Origin: Lentzea waywayandensis
GTDB lineage: Bacteria > Actinomycetota > Actinomycetes > Mycobacteriales > Pseudonocardiaceae
Assembly (NCBI RefSeq): GCF_900115955.1
Contig: NZ_FOYL01000003.1
Coordinates: forward strand, 839,117-903,116
Reading direction: 5' to 3'
Length of the DNA stretch: 64,000 bases
Under the pieces are notes generated by a model, which did no database searches, was not told where the DNA came from, and saw nothing but the letters and a program-made list of their open reading frames with translations. Position numbers and translations under genes: made by a program. Of the stretch, positions 10,362 to 19,122 are shown piece by piece; within the stretch, counting starts at the first letter, position 1, and each line of letters starts with the position of its first letter.

Positions 10362-11860
10362 CCTCTCTTGTTGAGCTGATGGACTACGACGAGGTCATCG
10401 AGAAGTACGACCCCGTCCTGGGCCTGGAAGTGCACGTCGAGCTGCACACCAACACGAAGATGTTCTGCGGCTGCGCCAACGTCTTCGGCGGCGAGCCGAA
10501 CACCAACACCTGCCCCACGTGCCTCGGCCTGCCGGGCGCGCTGCCGGTGGTGAACGCGAAGGCGATCGAGTCCGCGATGCGCATCGGCCTCGCGCTCAAC
10601 TGCGAGATCGCCGAGTGGTGCCGGTTCGCGCGGAAGAACTACTTCTACCCGGACATGCCGAAGAACTTCCAGACGTCGCAGTACGACGAGCCGATCGCGT
10701 TCAACGGCTGGCTCGACGTGACGCTGGACGACGGCGAGGTCATCCGCGTCGAGATCGAGCGCGCGCACATGGAGGAGGACACCGGCAAGTCGCTGCACGT
10801 CGGCGGCGCCACCGGTCGCATCCACGGCGCCGAGCACTCGCTGCTCGACTACAACCGCGCCGGCGTGCCGCTGATCGAGATCGTCACGAAGATGATCCCG
10901 GGCACCAAGGAGCGCGCCCCCGAGGTCGCCCGCGCGTACGTGACGGCCCTGCGCGACCTGCTCAAGGCGCTCGACGTGTCCGACGTCCGCATGGACCAGG
11001 GCTCGCTGCGCTGCGACGCGAACGTCTCGCTCTCACCGAAGACCACCGGCGCCCTGGGCACCCGCACGGAGACCAAGAACGTCAACTCGCTGCGCAGCGT
11101 CGAACGCGCCGTCCGCTTCGAGATGACGCGTCAGGCCGCGGTGCTGGAGTCCGGCGGCGAGGTCACCCAGGAGACCCGTCACTTCGACGAGTCCTCAGGC
11201 TCGACGTCGGCGGGCCGCAAGAAGGAGACGGCGGAGGACTACCGCTACTTCCCGGAGCCCGACCTGGTCCCGATCGCGCCGTCGCGCGAGTGGGTCGAGG
11301 AGCTGCGTCTCACCCTGCCCGAGCTCCCCTGGGAACGCCGCGCGCGCATCCAGAAGGACTGGAACCTCACCGACGAGGTCCTGCGCGACCTGGTCAACGC
11401 GGGCGCCCTGGACGTCATCATCGCGACCGTCGAGGCGGGCGCGAAGCCGGACGAGGCCCGCTCCTGGTGGGTGTCCTACCTCGCGCAGCAGGCCAACTCG
11501 AAGGGCATCGAGCTCACCGACCTCGCCATCACCCCGGCCCAGGTCGCGAAGGTGATCGAGCTGGTGAACGCGGGCACGCTGACCAACAAGCTCGCCCGCG
11601 AGGTCGTCAACGGCGTCCTGGAGGGCGAAGGCTCCCCGGAAGACGTCATCGAGAAGCGTGGCCTCAAGGTCGTCTCGGACGACTCGGCCCTGGAGAAGGC
11701 GGTCGACGAGGCCCTCGCGGCCCAGCCCGACGTCGCGCAGAAGATCCGCGACGGCAAGGTCCAGGCCGCCGGTGCCATCGTCGGCGCGGTCATGAAGGCC
11801 ACCAAGGGCCAGGCCGACGCGGCCCGCGTGCGCGAGATCGTGCTCGCACGCTGCTCGTAG
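10358..11860 (+). CDS. gatB: Asp-tRNA(Asn)/Glu-tRNA(Gln) amidotransferase subunit B
   Basis: The kinase/amidotransferase subunit (500 aa), which activates mischarged Glu-tRNA(Gln) or Asp-tRNA(Asn) with ATP and amidates it. It has the GatB signature [15 protein letters not shown] and the catalytic-cradle segment [20 protein letters not shown]. Four Zn-binding cysteines lie in MFCGC and NTCPTC. The YqeY-like C-terminal tail domain ends [14 protein letters not shown]. The ATG at 10358 overlaps the preceding stop. A hairpin follows the gene. Confidence 0.96.
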   Translation: MTSLVELMDYDEVIEKYDPVLGLEVHVELHTNTKMFCGCANVFGGEPNTNTCPTCLGLPGALPVVNAKAIESAMRIGLALNCEIAEWCRFARKNYFYPDMPKNFQTSQYDEPIAFNGWLDVTLDDGEVIRVEIERAHMEEDTGKSLHVGGATGRIHGAEHSLLDYNRAGVPLIEIVTKMIPGTKERAPEVARAYVTALRDLLKALDVSDVRMDQGSLRCDANVSLSPKTTGALGTRTETKNVNSLRSVERAVRFEMTRQAAVLESGGEVTQETRHFDESSGSTSAGRKKETAEDYRYFPEPDLVPIAPSREWVEELRLTLPELPWERRARIQKDWNLTDEVLRDLVNAGALDVIIATVEAGAKPDEARSWWVSYLAQQANSKGIELTDLAITPAQVAKVIELVNAGTLTNKLAREVVNGVLEGEGSPEDVIEKRGLKVVSDDSALEKAVDEALAAQPDVAQKIRDGKVQAAGAIVGAVMKATKGQADAARVREIVLARCS

Positions 11861-11880
11861 ATACACATTCGCCATAAAAA

Positions 11881-11920
11881 TCACAAAGGGTCACCTGTTC
11901 GTGCAGGTGGCCCTTTGTGA
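11881..11920 (+). terminator. Terminator-like hairpin after gatB
   Basis: A perfect outer stem TCACAAAGGG/CCCTTTGTGA continues into CACCTG/CAGGTG around a short loop. It sits 20 bases after the gatB stop. There is no strong T-run after it (TCTTA), but the stem is long and well placed to end the gatCAB transcript. Confidence 0.75.
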
Positions 11921-12045
11921 TCTTAGGCCGTCTGAGTGGCTGTTAGCTAAATGAGACGTATGTCTGTAGCCGTGTGTGTCACCCTCTTGCTGCAACCCAT
12001 CTGGGGGGATGGGAAGTAAATAGTCCAAACGAGGGGGGAATCCTC

Positions 12046-12276
12046 ATGAGTGGCCAGCACGAAGGTTTGTTCACAAACATCGTCGACAAGTTCAAGGACA
12101 TGTTGGACGGGGACGACCGCAAGGACAAGACTCCGGAACCGGAAGACCCGCCGCTGACGCCGCAGTGCTGCGGCGTCACGCCTCCCGGGCATCCTGTGGT
12201 CGCCATGCCCGTCGAGCACGAGCTCGACTGCCCGAACCACCCGGGCAACGTGGCCAAGGAAGAAGTAGCCAGCTAG
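12046..12276 (+). CDS. Small acidic, Cys/Pro-rich hypothetical protein, 76 aa
   Basis: The start is the ATG at 12046 with a G-rich SD (GAGGGGGG) seven bases upstream. The N-terminal half is charged and helical (MSGQHEGLFTNIVDKFKDMLDGDDRKDK). The C-terminal half is Pro- and Cys-containing (LTPQCCGVTPPGHP, HELDCPNHPG), with a C-C pair, a later C and several His that could bind metal. I do not recognise the family. It precedes the TPR-CHAT gene on the same strand, with a strong hairpin between the two. Confidence 0.65.
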   Translation: MSGQHEGLFTNIVDKFKDMLDGDDRKDKTPEPEDPPLTPQCCGVTPPGHPVVAMPVEHELDCPNHPGNVAKEEVAS

Positions 12277-12285
12277 TGACACTCC

Positions 12286-12328
12286 GCGCTGTCCGCTACC
12301 AGGTCTGCGCCTGGTTGGCGGACAGCGC
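12286..12328 (+). terminator. Hairpin between the small Cys-rich gene and the CHAT gene
   Basis: An 11-bp perfect stem (GCGCTGTCCGC pairing with GCGGACAGCGC) encloses a second short stem ACCAGG/CCTGGT. It starts ten bases after the small gene and ends 29 bases before the CHAT start. It could terminate the first transcript or act as a partial terminator; no U-run follows. Confidence 0.65.
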
Positions 12329-12357
12329 CGTTTGGGCGCATGTGGTGTGATGATCAC

Positions 12358-14931
12358 ATGCCCGCTCGTGCCTTGGACAGAGCGCGCGAGTTGTACGAAA
12401 CGGGATGGGCCGAGTATGCGAAGTACAGCTTCCCTCCAGCCATCCGCCTTTTCAAGCGTGCACTCGCGCATGCCGATCGTGCCCCGGCGAGCCCGGTCCT
12501 GGCGGAGTTGCGTGCTCGCATCATGTACACGCTCGCCCGGTGCTACGGCGAGACCCAGGGTTCGGACGCGGCCGTCGAGCTGTTCGACCTGGCGGCGCGT
12601 GAAATCGAGCTGATCGATGATCCGCGTCGCCGGGTTCTGCTGAAGGGCAGCGCGGACTACCAGCGCGGCGGCATGATCATGCGCTTGGGCGAGCCCGAGC
12701 GGGCGGTTCACTGGTTCAGTCCGTTCATCAAGTTCGCCGAGGACGAGATGCGGACCTCGCCTGAGCAGTTCGACTTCGAGTGGGTGAGCCTGCTGGCGAA
12801 CTCGCTGACCGTCAGGGCCCTCTCGAACGCGGCCATCCGCCGGCCTGAACTGGCCATCGCGGATCTGGAACGGGTCACCGTGCTCAGTCGTGAGCACGGC
12901 CTGGACCAGCTCTACCCGTTCACGGTCCAAGCGCTCGCCAACACCTACAAGCAGAGCGGGAACCTGCCGGAGGCCCTGCGGCGCTACGAAGAAGCGGAAC
13001 GCATTTTCGGTGCGTCCGAAAGCCCCACGATCATCGCCAGCATCCAGCTCATGCACGCCGAGGCCATGCTCATGGTCGGCATGTCCGATGACGTCGGCCG
13101 GATGCTGGACGAGGCGTTGCCGGTGCTTCGCAAGGACAAGATCAGCCAGGACATCGCCGAGGTCGAGATGTACCGGGCCTCGGCGGCGCTGTTGGACGAG
13201 CAGTTCGACCTGGCTCGCCGGATGGCCAAAGCCTCCATGCGCAAGTTGGAGAAACGCGGCAGCACCTGGTGGATGATGGCGGCTCTGATCGAGCTCTGGG
13301 CCCATTCCATGCAGGCGAAGCGCGTGACGAACGCGTTGGTGCAGAAGGCGTTGACGCTCTCCGGGCACCTCTCGGCCAACCACCTGCTCGACGAGGCCTG
13401 GCTCGCCAGGGTGCTCGCCGCCAGGTTGGAGGTCCGCAGGGGCCGGCTCGAGGAGGGCGAGGAGCTGTTGCGGCAGCTGCCGAGCCCGCGCGCTGTCACT
13501 CCGCTGGACCACCGCATGCAGCGCCGGCTCGTGCTGGCCGAGCTCGCCCTGGCCAAGGGCGACCGTCGTACCGCATTGCTGCACGCACGCAAGGGTCTGG
13601 ACGAGCTCGGGCTCGTGCGCGACCAGCTCGGCGGGCTGGAGCTGGTGTCCGCGACCGCGGTGCACAGCCGCGAGCTGCGTGAACTGGCAATACGCCTGGC
13701 GTTGGAGAGCAACAACGCGCGCCAGGTGTTCGTGTGGCTGGAGCGCACCCGAGCACAGGCTTACCGTTACGAACCGTTGGAGCACGTGGAGAACGCCGAA
13801 CTGGCCGAGCACATCGCCGAGGTGCGCGGACTCGGCCGGGAGCTGATGCGCGCCGGTCTCGACGGCAGGCCGACCGCCGAGCTGCGCACCAAGCTGGTGA
13901 AGGCGCAGCGCGAGGCCAACAGACTTGGATGGCACGCGCAGCGGTGGGGCAGGCCGCGGCCGATGGCGGGCCTCAGCGAGGTGATCGCCGAGCTCGGCGA
14001 GCGGGCCATGGTCAGCTTCGTGGTGTCGGGTGGCGGCATGGTCGCGGTCGTCATCGCCGGTGGCCAGGTGCGGATGGTCCGGCTGGGTGTCGCCAAGGAC
14101 GCCCTCGAAAGCGCGCAGAAGCTCCACTTCGACCTCAACGCGTTGGCGCCCGACTACCTGCAACCGCCGTTGGCTCAGGTCATCGAGGCCTCCGCGCGCA
14201 AGCAGGCCGATGCGCTGGACACGTTGCTGATCAAGCCGTTGATCCACCTCATCGGCGAGCGCGAGCTGGTCGTGGTGCCTACGGGCACGCTCTACGCGGT
14301 GCCGTGGGGTGTCATCCCGAGCCTGCACGGCAGGCCGGTCGTCACGGCGCCCAGCGCGACGGCCTGGCTCGCTGCCGCGCAGTCGGACAAGCCGAAGACC
14401 GACAAGGTGTTGCTCGTGCGGGGGCCGAGTCTGCAGTTCGCGGACGGTGAGCTGGACCGGCTCGCCGCCCATCACGTCAGGGCCACCGTGTTGTCGGGGG
14501 AGGACGCCACAGCGGCGGAGGTTCTCGCTCACCTCGACGGCGCGGACCTCGTGCACGTCGCCGCCCACGGTGAGCACGAGAACGAGAACGCCCTGTTCTC
14601 GCGGCTCGAACTCGTCGACGGACCGCTGTTCGCGCACGAACTCGGACGTCTCCGAACGCCTCCGGCACACGTCGTGCTGGCCGCCTGCTCGCTGGCGTTG
14701 AACCGGATCAGGCCCGGCGACGAGGCGTTGGGGTTTGCCGGGGCGATGCTGGCGGGTGGGACGCGGACTGTGGTCGCCGCGGCCAGCAAGGTCGGGGACG
14801 AGGCCAGTGCCGCGGCGATGGCCGACTACCACCGGGCGCTGGTGGCCGGGGCCGCGCCTGCGGTGGCGTTGGCCGAGGCCATGGCGAAGGATCCGTTCCG
14901 CCGGCCGTTCCTCTGTCTGGGTTCTGGCTAG
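12358..14931 (+). CDS. TPR-repeat CHAT-domain protein (putative caspase-like protease)
   Basis: An 857-residue cytoplasmic protein. Residues 1 to about 500 are helical with TPR-like repeats (for example ARELYETGWAEYAKYSFPPA and LANTYKQSGNLPEALRRYEE). The C-terminal part (about 520-857) is a CHAT domain. Its catalytic pair is H737 in VHVAAHGEHE and C777 in VVLAACSLA, followed by DEALGFAGAMLAGGTRTVVAA and the end PFLCLGSG. CHAT proteins are caspase-fold peptidases (clan CD) used in regulated proteolysis and in several defence or cell-death systems. The ATG at 12358 is chosen over a GTG at 12340. The target and trigger are unknown. Confidence 0.85.
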   Translation: MPARALDRARELYETGWAEYAKYSFPPAIRLFKRALAHADRAPASPVLAELRARIMYTLARCYGETQGSDAAVELFDLAAREIELIDDPRRRVLLKGSADYQRGGMIMRLGEPERAVHWFSPFIKFAEDEMRTSPEQFDFEWVSLLANSLTVRALSNAAIRRPELAIADLERVTVLSREHGLDQLYPFTVQALANTYKQSGNLPEALRRYEEAERIFGASESPTIIASIQLMHAEAMLMVGMSDDVGRMLDEALPVLRKDKISQDIAEVEMYRASAALLDEQFDLARRMAKASMRKLEKRGSTWWMMAALIELWAHSMQAKRVTNALVQKALTLSGHLSANHLLDEAWLARVLAARLEVRRGRLEEGEELLRQLPSPRAVTPLDHRMQRRLVLAELALAKGDRRTALLHARKGLDELGLVRDQLGGLELVSATAVHSRELRELAIRLALESNNARQVFVWLERTRAQAYRYEPLEHVENAELAEHIAEVRGLGRELMRAGLDGRPTAELRTKLVKAQREANRLGWHAQRWGRPRPMAGLSEVIAELGERAMVSFVVSGGGMVAVVIAGGQVRMVRLGVAKDALESAQKLHFDLNALAPDYLQPPLAQVIEASARKQADALDTLLIKPLIHLIGERELVVVPTGTLYAVPWGVIPSLHGRPVVTAPSATAWLAAAQSDKPKTDKVLLVRGPSLQFADGELDRLAAHHVRATVLSGEDATAAEVLAHLDGADLVHVAAHGEHENENALFSRLELVDGPLFAHELGRLRTPPAHVVLAACSLALNRIRPGDEALGFAGAMLAGGTRTVVAAASKVGDEASAAAMADYHRALVAGAAPAVALAEAMAKDPFRRPFLCLGSG

Positions 14932-15083
14932 GCCGTTCGAGTGGTTGTACGTCGTTCAGTGAAATGAACGCGCTGGTCAGCGGTTATTTGTGCCCCATTT
15001 GGCTGGCTGGGTTGGTGAACTTTTCTCGCTGCGCGCCAAGAGCTGTGCCACTCTCGACGGCACAGGTCTTGACCGAGGGGAAA

Positions 15084-15125
15084 CAACGGCCCGCCTATCG
15101 GCTCTAGTCGATGAGCGGGCTGTTG
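15084..15125 (+). terminator. Imperfect hairpin between the CHAT and M14 genes
   Basis: CAACGGCCCGC pairs with GCGGGCTGTTG apart from one G-U pair, and the stem extends through CTATCG/CGATGA with a mismatch. It lies 153 bases after the CHAT gene and 17 bases before the M14 start, so it may be a late terminator or a 5'-UTR structure. The rest of 14932-15141 holds no gene that I can see. Confidence 0.4.
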
Positions 15126-15141
15126 TGCGAGAAACGTCCGC

Positions 15142-17628
15142 ATGCGCAGAACTCTGCTCGCTGTTCTCCTGGCCGCCGCCGCGATCGTGGCAGCACCGGC
15201 CAACGGAACAGCGCAACCGTCGAGTCCAGACCGAGAACCGGGAAACGGGCCTGAGCGCAACGAGGTCGCCACCCTGGACAACGCTTTCCAGGCTCAGCTG
15301 GCACTGGCCCAGGGGGAGAACCAGGCCGACAGACACCAGGGTTACCCGCGCCGGACGAAGCTGCGGACGTACCCGGAGAACACGGCCGACAAGTCCATCA
15401 AGCTCGGCCTCGCGCCGTACCACTCGCTCGCGCCGAAGCTGAACGCGTTGCAGCAGAAGAGCAACAGGATCTCGGTCGAGGTCGTCGGCCAGTCGGGACT
15501 CGGGCGTGACCTGTACCTGGTCACGCTGACCGCGCCGGAGAGCGCGACCCAGACCCGGATCCAGGAACAGTTCCGCGCCACCATCGAAGAAGGCCGCAAC
15601 GTCCCTGCGGGGCTGTACAAGGCGCCGATCTGGATCAACAACAACATCCACGGCGACGAGTGGGAGGGCACGGACGGCGCGCTGCGCGTCATCGAGCACC
15701 TCGCCACGAGCAACGACGCCGAGACCAGGAACCTGTTGCAGCGCAGCAGGGTCTACTTCAACCTCACGGCGAACCCGGACGGTCGTGTCGCCGGCACGCG
15801 CGTGAACAGCGCGGGGTTCGACCTCAACCGCGACTTCGTCACGAGTTCCCAGCCCGAGAACCGGGCGATGCAGGACATGGTGGAGCGCACGCAGCCGTTG
15901 ATGATGCTGGACGAGCACGGTTACGTGACGAACACGCTGATCGAGCCGACCACGCCGCCGCACGGCCAGAACTACGATTTCGACCTGTACATCAAGCACG
16001 GTTACGCGGGCGGCCTGCTGATGGAGAAGGCCGTGCAGGCCCTCGGGCATCCCGAGACGGCGAAGCCGGAGATCCCGTTCCGCGACTACCCGGTCGGCGA
16101 GTGGGACGGCTGGGCGCCCATCTACACCGCGCAGTACTCGATGTACCACGGTGCCGTCTCGTACACGATCGAGATCCCGCAGCAGGTCAACCGTCAGGCG
16201 TACGAGACCCTGCCGGCGACGGAGCTGCAGCGGCGTTCGAAGATCAACACCGACGTCGTCGAGGCCACCATCAAGACCACGCTGGACTACGTGGACGACA
16301 ACCGGCGCAGCCTGATCGCGAACCAGACGGAGATGTTCCGCCGCGGCGCGGCTGGTGAAAAACAGCGGTACATCCCGGACGGCTTCGTGCCCGGCTTCGG
16401 GCCGGAAGACCGGTTCAGCACGGAGTTCCCGCGCGCCTACGTGATCACCGCGGAACGGTCGGCGCCCGCCGCCGCACGGCTCGTCGACCAGCTGGTCCGG
16501 CACGACGTCCGGGTCGAACGGGCGGAGAAGCCGTTCACGCTGGGCGGTAAGCGTTATCCGGCCGGGTCGTACGTCGTGGACATGCACCAGCCCAAGCGCG
16601 GCCTCGCGAACGTGATGCTGGAGCAGGGCAGCGACATCTCCGCCAAGGCGCCGGTCATGTACGACATCTCCGGCTGGAGCCACCGCCTGCTCTGGGGTGC
16701 GTCGGTCGACATCTTCAAGAGCGGCCAGTTCCGGTTCGACGGCAAGCCGGTCGTGGCCGCCGCGCCGACCGGGGACGTCGATGCCGCACCGGGTGCCGAC
16801 CTCGCCCTCGCGCTGACCGACCAGAAGGACGTCAGCGCCGTCAACGACCTGCTGTCGCGTGGTCTCGGCCTGCGCCGCCAGGACGACGGCACGATCGTCG
16901 TTCCGGCCAGCGAAAGGGCCGCCGCGAAGGAGGTCGCCGACCGCTACGGCGTGCGCTTCACGACCGCCAAGCCGGGTGGTCAAGCGTTGCAGCGCAAGGT
17001 GATCGCGGCCGCTGTGTCCGCCGACGAGCTTCAGGTGCTGCGCGAGTCCGGGTTCGACGTCCGCACGATCTCCACCGCCGTGCTGAACGCGGGCTTCGAC
17101 TGGTCGCGCATCGACGCGCTGTACGTGGGCGCGGGCCTCAGCTACGCCCAGCTGAACGCCGCCGCGAAGACAGGGCTGGACGAGTTCCTCAAGCGCGGTG
17201 GCGTGGTCACGCGCGGTGCGACGGGCAGCAGGTTCAACACCGAGGCCAAGCTCCTGCAGGCCACGCCCACAGCCGGCTGGGAGGACGCCAACGGCGTCGT
17301 GAACGTCGTCAACGGCACCGGCCCGATCGGCGCCAACGCGTTGCCGCACTCGTTCGTCTACGCACCGCAGTGGTTCACGAACCTCGGCACGGGCGTGACG
17401 GTCGAACAGCGCTACGGCAGCACGGTGATCGCCTCAGGCCACTGGCACGCACGCGACAATGGCACTGGCGGCCAGGATGCGGCAGCGGGTCAGGCAGCGG
17501 TCGTGTCGGGTACGGCGGCCAACGGCGCGAAGGTCGTCCTCTTCGGCACCGAACCGATGTTCCGCAACCACCCGAAGGGCCTGTACGCCCAGGTGGCGCG
17601 GGCGATCTTCTGGACGAGCACGCGCTAG
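15142..17628 (+). CDS. Secreted M14-family zinc carboxypeptidase
   Basis: An 828-residue exported protein with a Sec signal peptide (MRRTLLAVLLAAAAIVAAPANGTAQ). The peptidase domain occupies about residues 90-400. The zinc ligands H170 and E173 lie in NNIHGDEWEG, followed by NPDGRVAGTRVNSAGFDLNRDF and a later DEHGY that supplies the third ligand. About 420 residues follow, probably a second alpha/beta region, including a GATase-like stretch near DALYVGAGLSYAQLN. It likely trims peptides outside the cell. The start is the ATG at 15142. A GC-rich terminator follows. Confidence 0.88.
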   Translation: MRRTLLAVLLAAAAIVAAPANGTAQPSSPDREPGNGPERNEVATLDNAFQAQLALAQGENQADRHQGYPRRTKLRTYPENTADKSIKLGLAPYHSLAPKLNALQQKSNRISVEVVGQSGLGRDLYLVTLTAPESATQTRIQEQFRATIEEGRNVPAGLYKAPIWINNNIHGDEWEGTDGALRVIEHLATSNDAETRNLLQRSRVYFNLTANPDGRVAGTRVNSAGFDLNRDFVTSSQPENRAMQDMVERTQPLMMLDEHGYVTNTLIEPTTPPHGQNYDFDLYIKHGYAGGLLMEKAVQALGHPETAKPEIPFRDYPVGEWDGWAPIYTAQYSMYHGAVSYTIEIPQQVNRQAYETLPATELQRRSKINTDVVEATIKTTLDYVDDNRRSLIANQTEMFRRGAAGEKQRYIPDGFVPGFGPEDRFSTEFPRAYVITAERSAPAAARLVDQLVRHDVRVERAEKPFTLGGKRYPAGSYVVDMHQPKRGLANVMLEQGSDISAKAPVMYDISGWSHRLLWGASVDIFKSGQFRFDGKPVVAAAPTGDVDAAPGADLALALTDQKDVSAVNDLLSRGLGLRRQDDGTIVVPASERAAAKEVADRYGVRFTTAKPGGQALQRKVIAAAVSADELQVLRESGFDVRTISTAVLNAGFDWSRIDALYVGAGLSYAQLNAAAKTGLDEFLKRGGVVTRGATGSRFNTEAKLLQATPTAGWEDANGVVNVVNGTGPIGANALPHSFVYAPQWFTNLGTGVTVEQRYGSTVIASGHWHARDNGTGGQDAAAGQAAVVSGTAANGAKVVLFGTEPMFRNHPKGLYAQVARAIFWTSTR

Positions 17629-17636
17629 ACGAGAAA

Positions 17637-17668
17637 GGGGCGGGGAGCCCCGACAGCCTCCCCGCCCC
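17637..17668 (+). terminator. Bidirectional terminator between M14 and VOC genes
   Basis: A perfect 11-bp stem (GGGGCGGGGAG with CTCCCCGCCCC) around a 10-base loop, ten bases after the M14 stop. It lies between two convergent genes and could end both transcripts. Confidence 0.8.
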
Positions 17669-17721
17669 ACTCGCTGTACCCCACACCAGGGTTCCCGGTT
17701 CGCGATCTCGGAAACCCCAGG

Positions 17722-18090
17722 TCAGGACTCCCCGGCCCCCGGCGGCAGGAAGCCGTGCGCCGACAGGTCGAACCAGTTGCCCTCGGGATCGATCGCCCGG
17801 TACTCCGCGAACGGCCGGTCCCCGCCCCGCAAAGCCGGCTTGGGTTCCAGCGTCTCCAGGTACGGAGCGACGTCCTGCACCTGGAACCCGAAGTGGTTGA
17901 AGCCGGTCGGCACGTCGCCGTCGAGCCGCTGCTGGATCAACGCCAGGTTGATGTACCCATCGGTGACGAAGTGGCTGCCATCGGGATCCGTGTGGAACAA
18001 CGACATCCCGAACTTCGACGTGTAGAAGTCGGCCATCTCCTTCGCGTCCTGCACGACGAACGCGATGTGCCGCAACCGTGGCCTGGTCAT
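17722..18090 (-). CDS. VOC family (glyoxalase/bleomycin-resistance fold) protein
   Basis: A 122-residue single VOC domain (MTRPRLRHIAFVVQDAKEMADFYTSKFGM ... EYRAIDPEGNWFDLSAHGF). It has the paired beta-alpha-beta-beta-beta modules, with His and Glu positions that may bind a metal. The specific reaction is not predictable. The ATG overlaps the stop of the NTF2-like gene (ATGA), so it is the third gene of a coupled operon: JAMM, NTF2-like, VOC. Confidence 0.85.
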   Translation of the reverse strand: MTRPRLRHIAFVVQDAKEMADFYTSKFGMSLFHTDPDGSHFVTDGYINLALIQQRLDGDVPTGFNHFGFQVQDVAPYLETLEPKPALRGGDRPFAEYRAIDPEGNWFDLSAHGFLPPGAGES

Positions 18091-18455
18091 GACAGTCCCT
18101 TCGGGATCATGTTGTGGAACGCGGCGATCTCCCACCCGTCCTCGCGCCGCACGACGACGGCCTGCGCGTGGGTGGTGATGCCCGCCGGGGCGATGGACGA
18201 CGTGACGTGCACGACCGAGATCTCTGAGGTCAACGGCCTGATCAGGCTGATCTCCGCGGTGAGCTTGGTGTCGCGGTACGGCCCGGCGAAGAGCTGGGAG
18301 TGCCCGAGAGCCACCGCGCGACGCCCGAACAGCTCCTCGCCACGCACGGTCACGAAGTCGACGTCCTCGGCGAAGACGGACGCGAACGCGGCGCCGTCGC
18401 CGACAGCCCAGCCCTGCTCCATGCGCTGCCACAACGAGTAGATCTGTTCGGTCAT
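18087..18455 (-). CDS. SgcJ/EcaC-type NTF2-like protein
   Basis: A 122-residue cone-fold protein. It has YSLWQRMEQGWAVGDGAAFASVFAEDVDFVTVRGEELFGR near the N-terminus and REDGWEIAAFHNMIPK at the end. Both are features of the SgcJ/EcaC branch of NTF2-like proteins, which are often called oxidoreductases although the activity is rarely proven. Start and stop overlap the neighbouring genes by four bases, showing tight coupling. Confidence 0.8.
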   Translation of the reverse strand: MTEQIYSLWQRMEQGWAVGDGAAFASVFAEDVDFVTVRGEELFGRRAVALGHSQLFAGPYRDTKLTAEISLIRPLTSEISVVHVTSSIAPAGITTHAQAVVVRREDGWEIAAFHNMIPKGLS

Positions 18456-19069
18456 GAGTGGTTCGTCCTCAACGGCAGGCGCAGGCACTCGGAGTCCCAT
18501 GCGGCAAGCGAGTAGTAGAGACCGCCATGGCGGCGTTCGAGGTAACAGACGACGTTCACGGGCCATCCGCTGTTGCGGAACATGTGCTCGTCCATCGGCG
18601 TAGGGCTGTCGCTCAACGGCCGGTTGCGCTCGCACTCGGGCCCGAGCCGGTGCCAGTCCGGGTGCAGGTGGATCGAGCCGAGCACGTCCAGGCCGGAAGC
18701 GTCGGCCCTCCGCGTGATCGTCAGCAGGTCGGCGGGATCGAGCCACCACGCCCGCACCGGGTTCTCGTAAGCCGTGCCGAACCGCGGCACGATCGTCGAC
18801 GCGAACTCCTCGCGTGCCGACGGGTCCGTCAGCCGCGCGTTGCGGCCGAACGCCACCTCCGACACCACGGCCTCGCTGCCGGCGGACCGGCCGAGCAGCA
18901 CCGCGAAACACGGTCTCGGTTCATCCTCGGTGATGAACGAGTATTCGGCGGACGCGGCCTCCAAAAACGTTTTCACAGCGCGATCCGAAAACAACACCGC
19001 GTCGGTGCGCGTCGGGCGCTCGGCCAATTCCATCACGTGACCGAACGTATCGAGACCGTCACGTCTCAC
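18452..19069 (-). CDS. JAMM/MPN (Mov34-type) metallopeptidase-like protein
   Basis: A protein of up to 205 residues with a JAMM-like zinc motif: H134-x-H136-P in GSIHLHPDWH, then T157-x-x-D160 in SPTPMDEHMF. In the canonical motif the residue before x-x-D is Ser; here it is Thr, and the spacing from the histidines is longer than usual. Family members remove ubiquitin-like or sulfur-carrier tags or cut peptides, but no such tag protein is nearby. The start is uncertain: GTG at 19069, or ATG at 19033. It is the first gene of the operon and is divergent from the LysR gene. Confidence 0.7.
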   Translation of the reverse strand: MRRDGLDTFGHVMELAERPTRTDAVLFSDRAVKTFLEAASAEYSFITEDEPRPCFAVLLGRSAGSEAVVSEVAFGRNARLTDPSAREEFASTIVPRFGTAYENPVRAWWLDPADLLTITRRADASGLDVLGSIHLHPDWHRLGPECERNRPLSDSPTPMDEHMFRNSGWPVNVVCYLERRHGGLYYSLAAWDSECLRLPLRTNHS

Positions 19070-19122
19070 GCGAGATAGCGAAGGGTATTGGCCCTATTAC
19101 ATTGAGCGATAACATCAGGCGC

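Noticed and set aside
11947..14832. Open frame of 961 codons antisense to the CHAT gene
   Set aside because: It is His/Arg/Gln-rich without domains and mirrors the codon structure of the plus-strand gene, which has TPR and CHAT motifs.
14977..17349. Open frame of 790 codons antisense to the M14 gene
   Set aside because: No domain and composition typical of a high-GC antisense frame.
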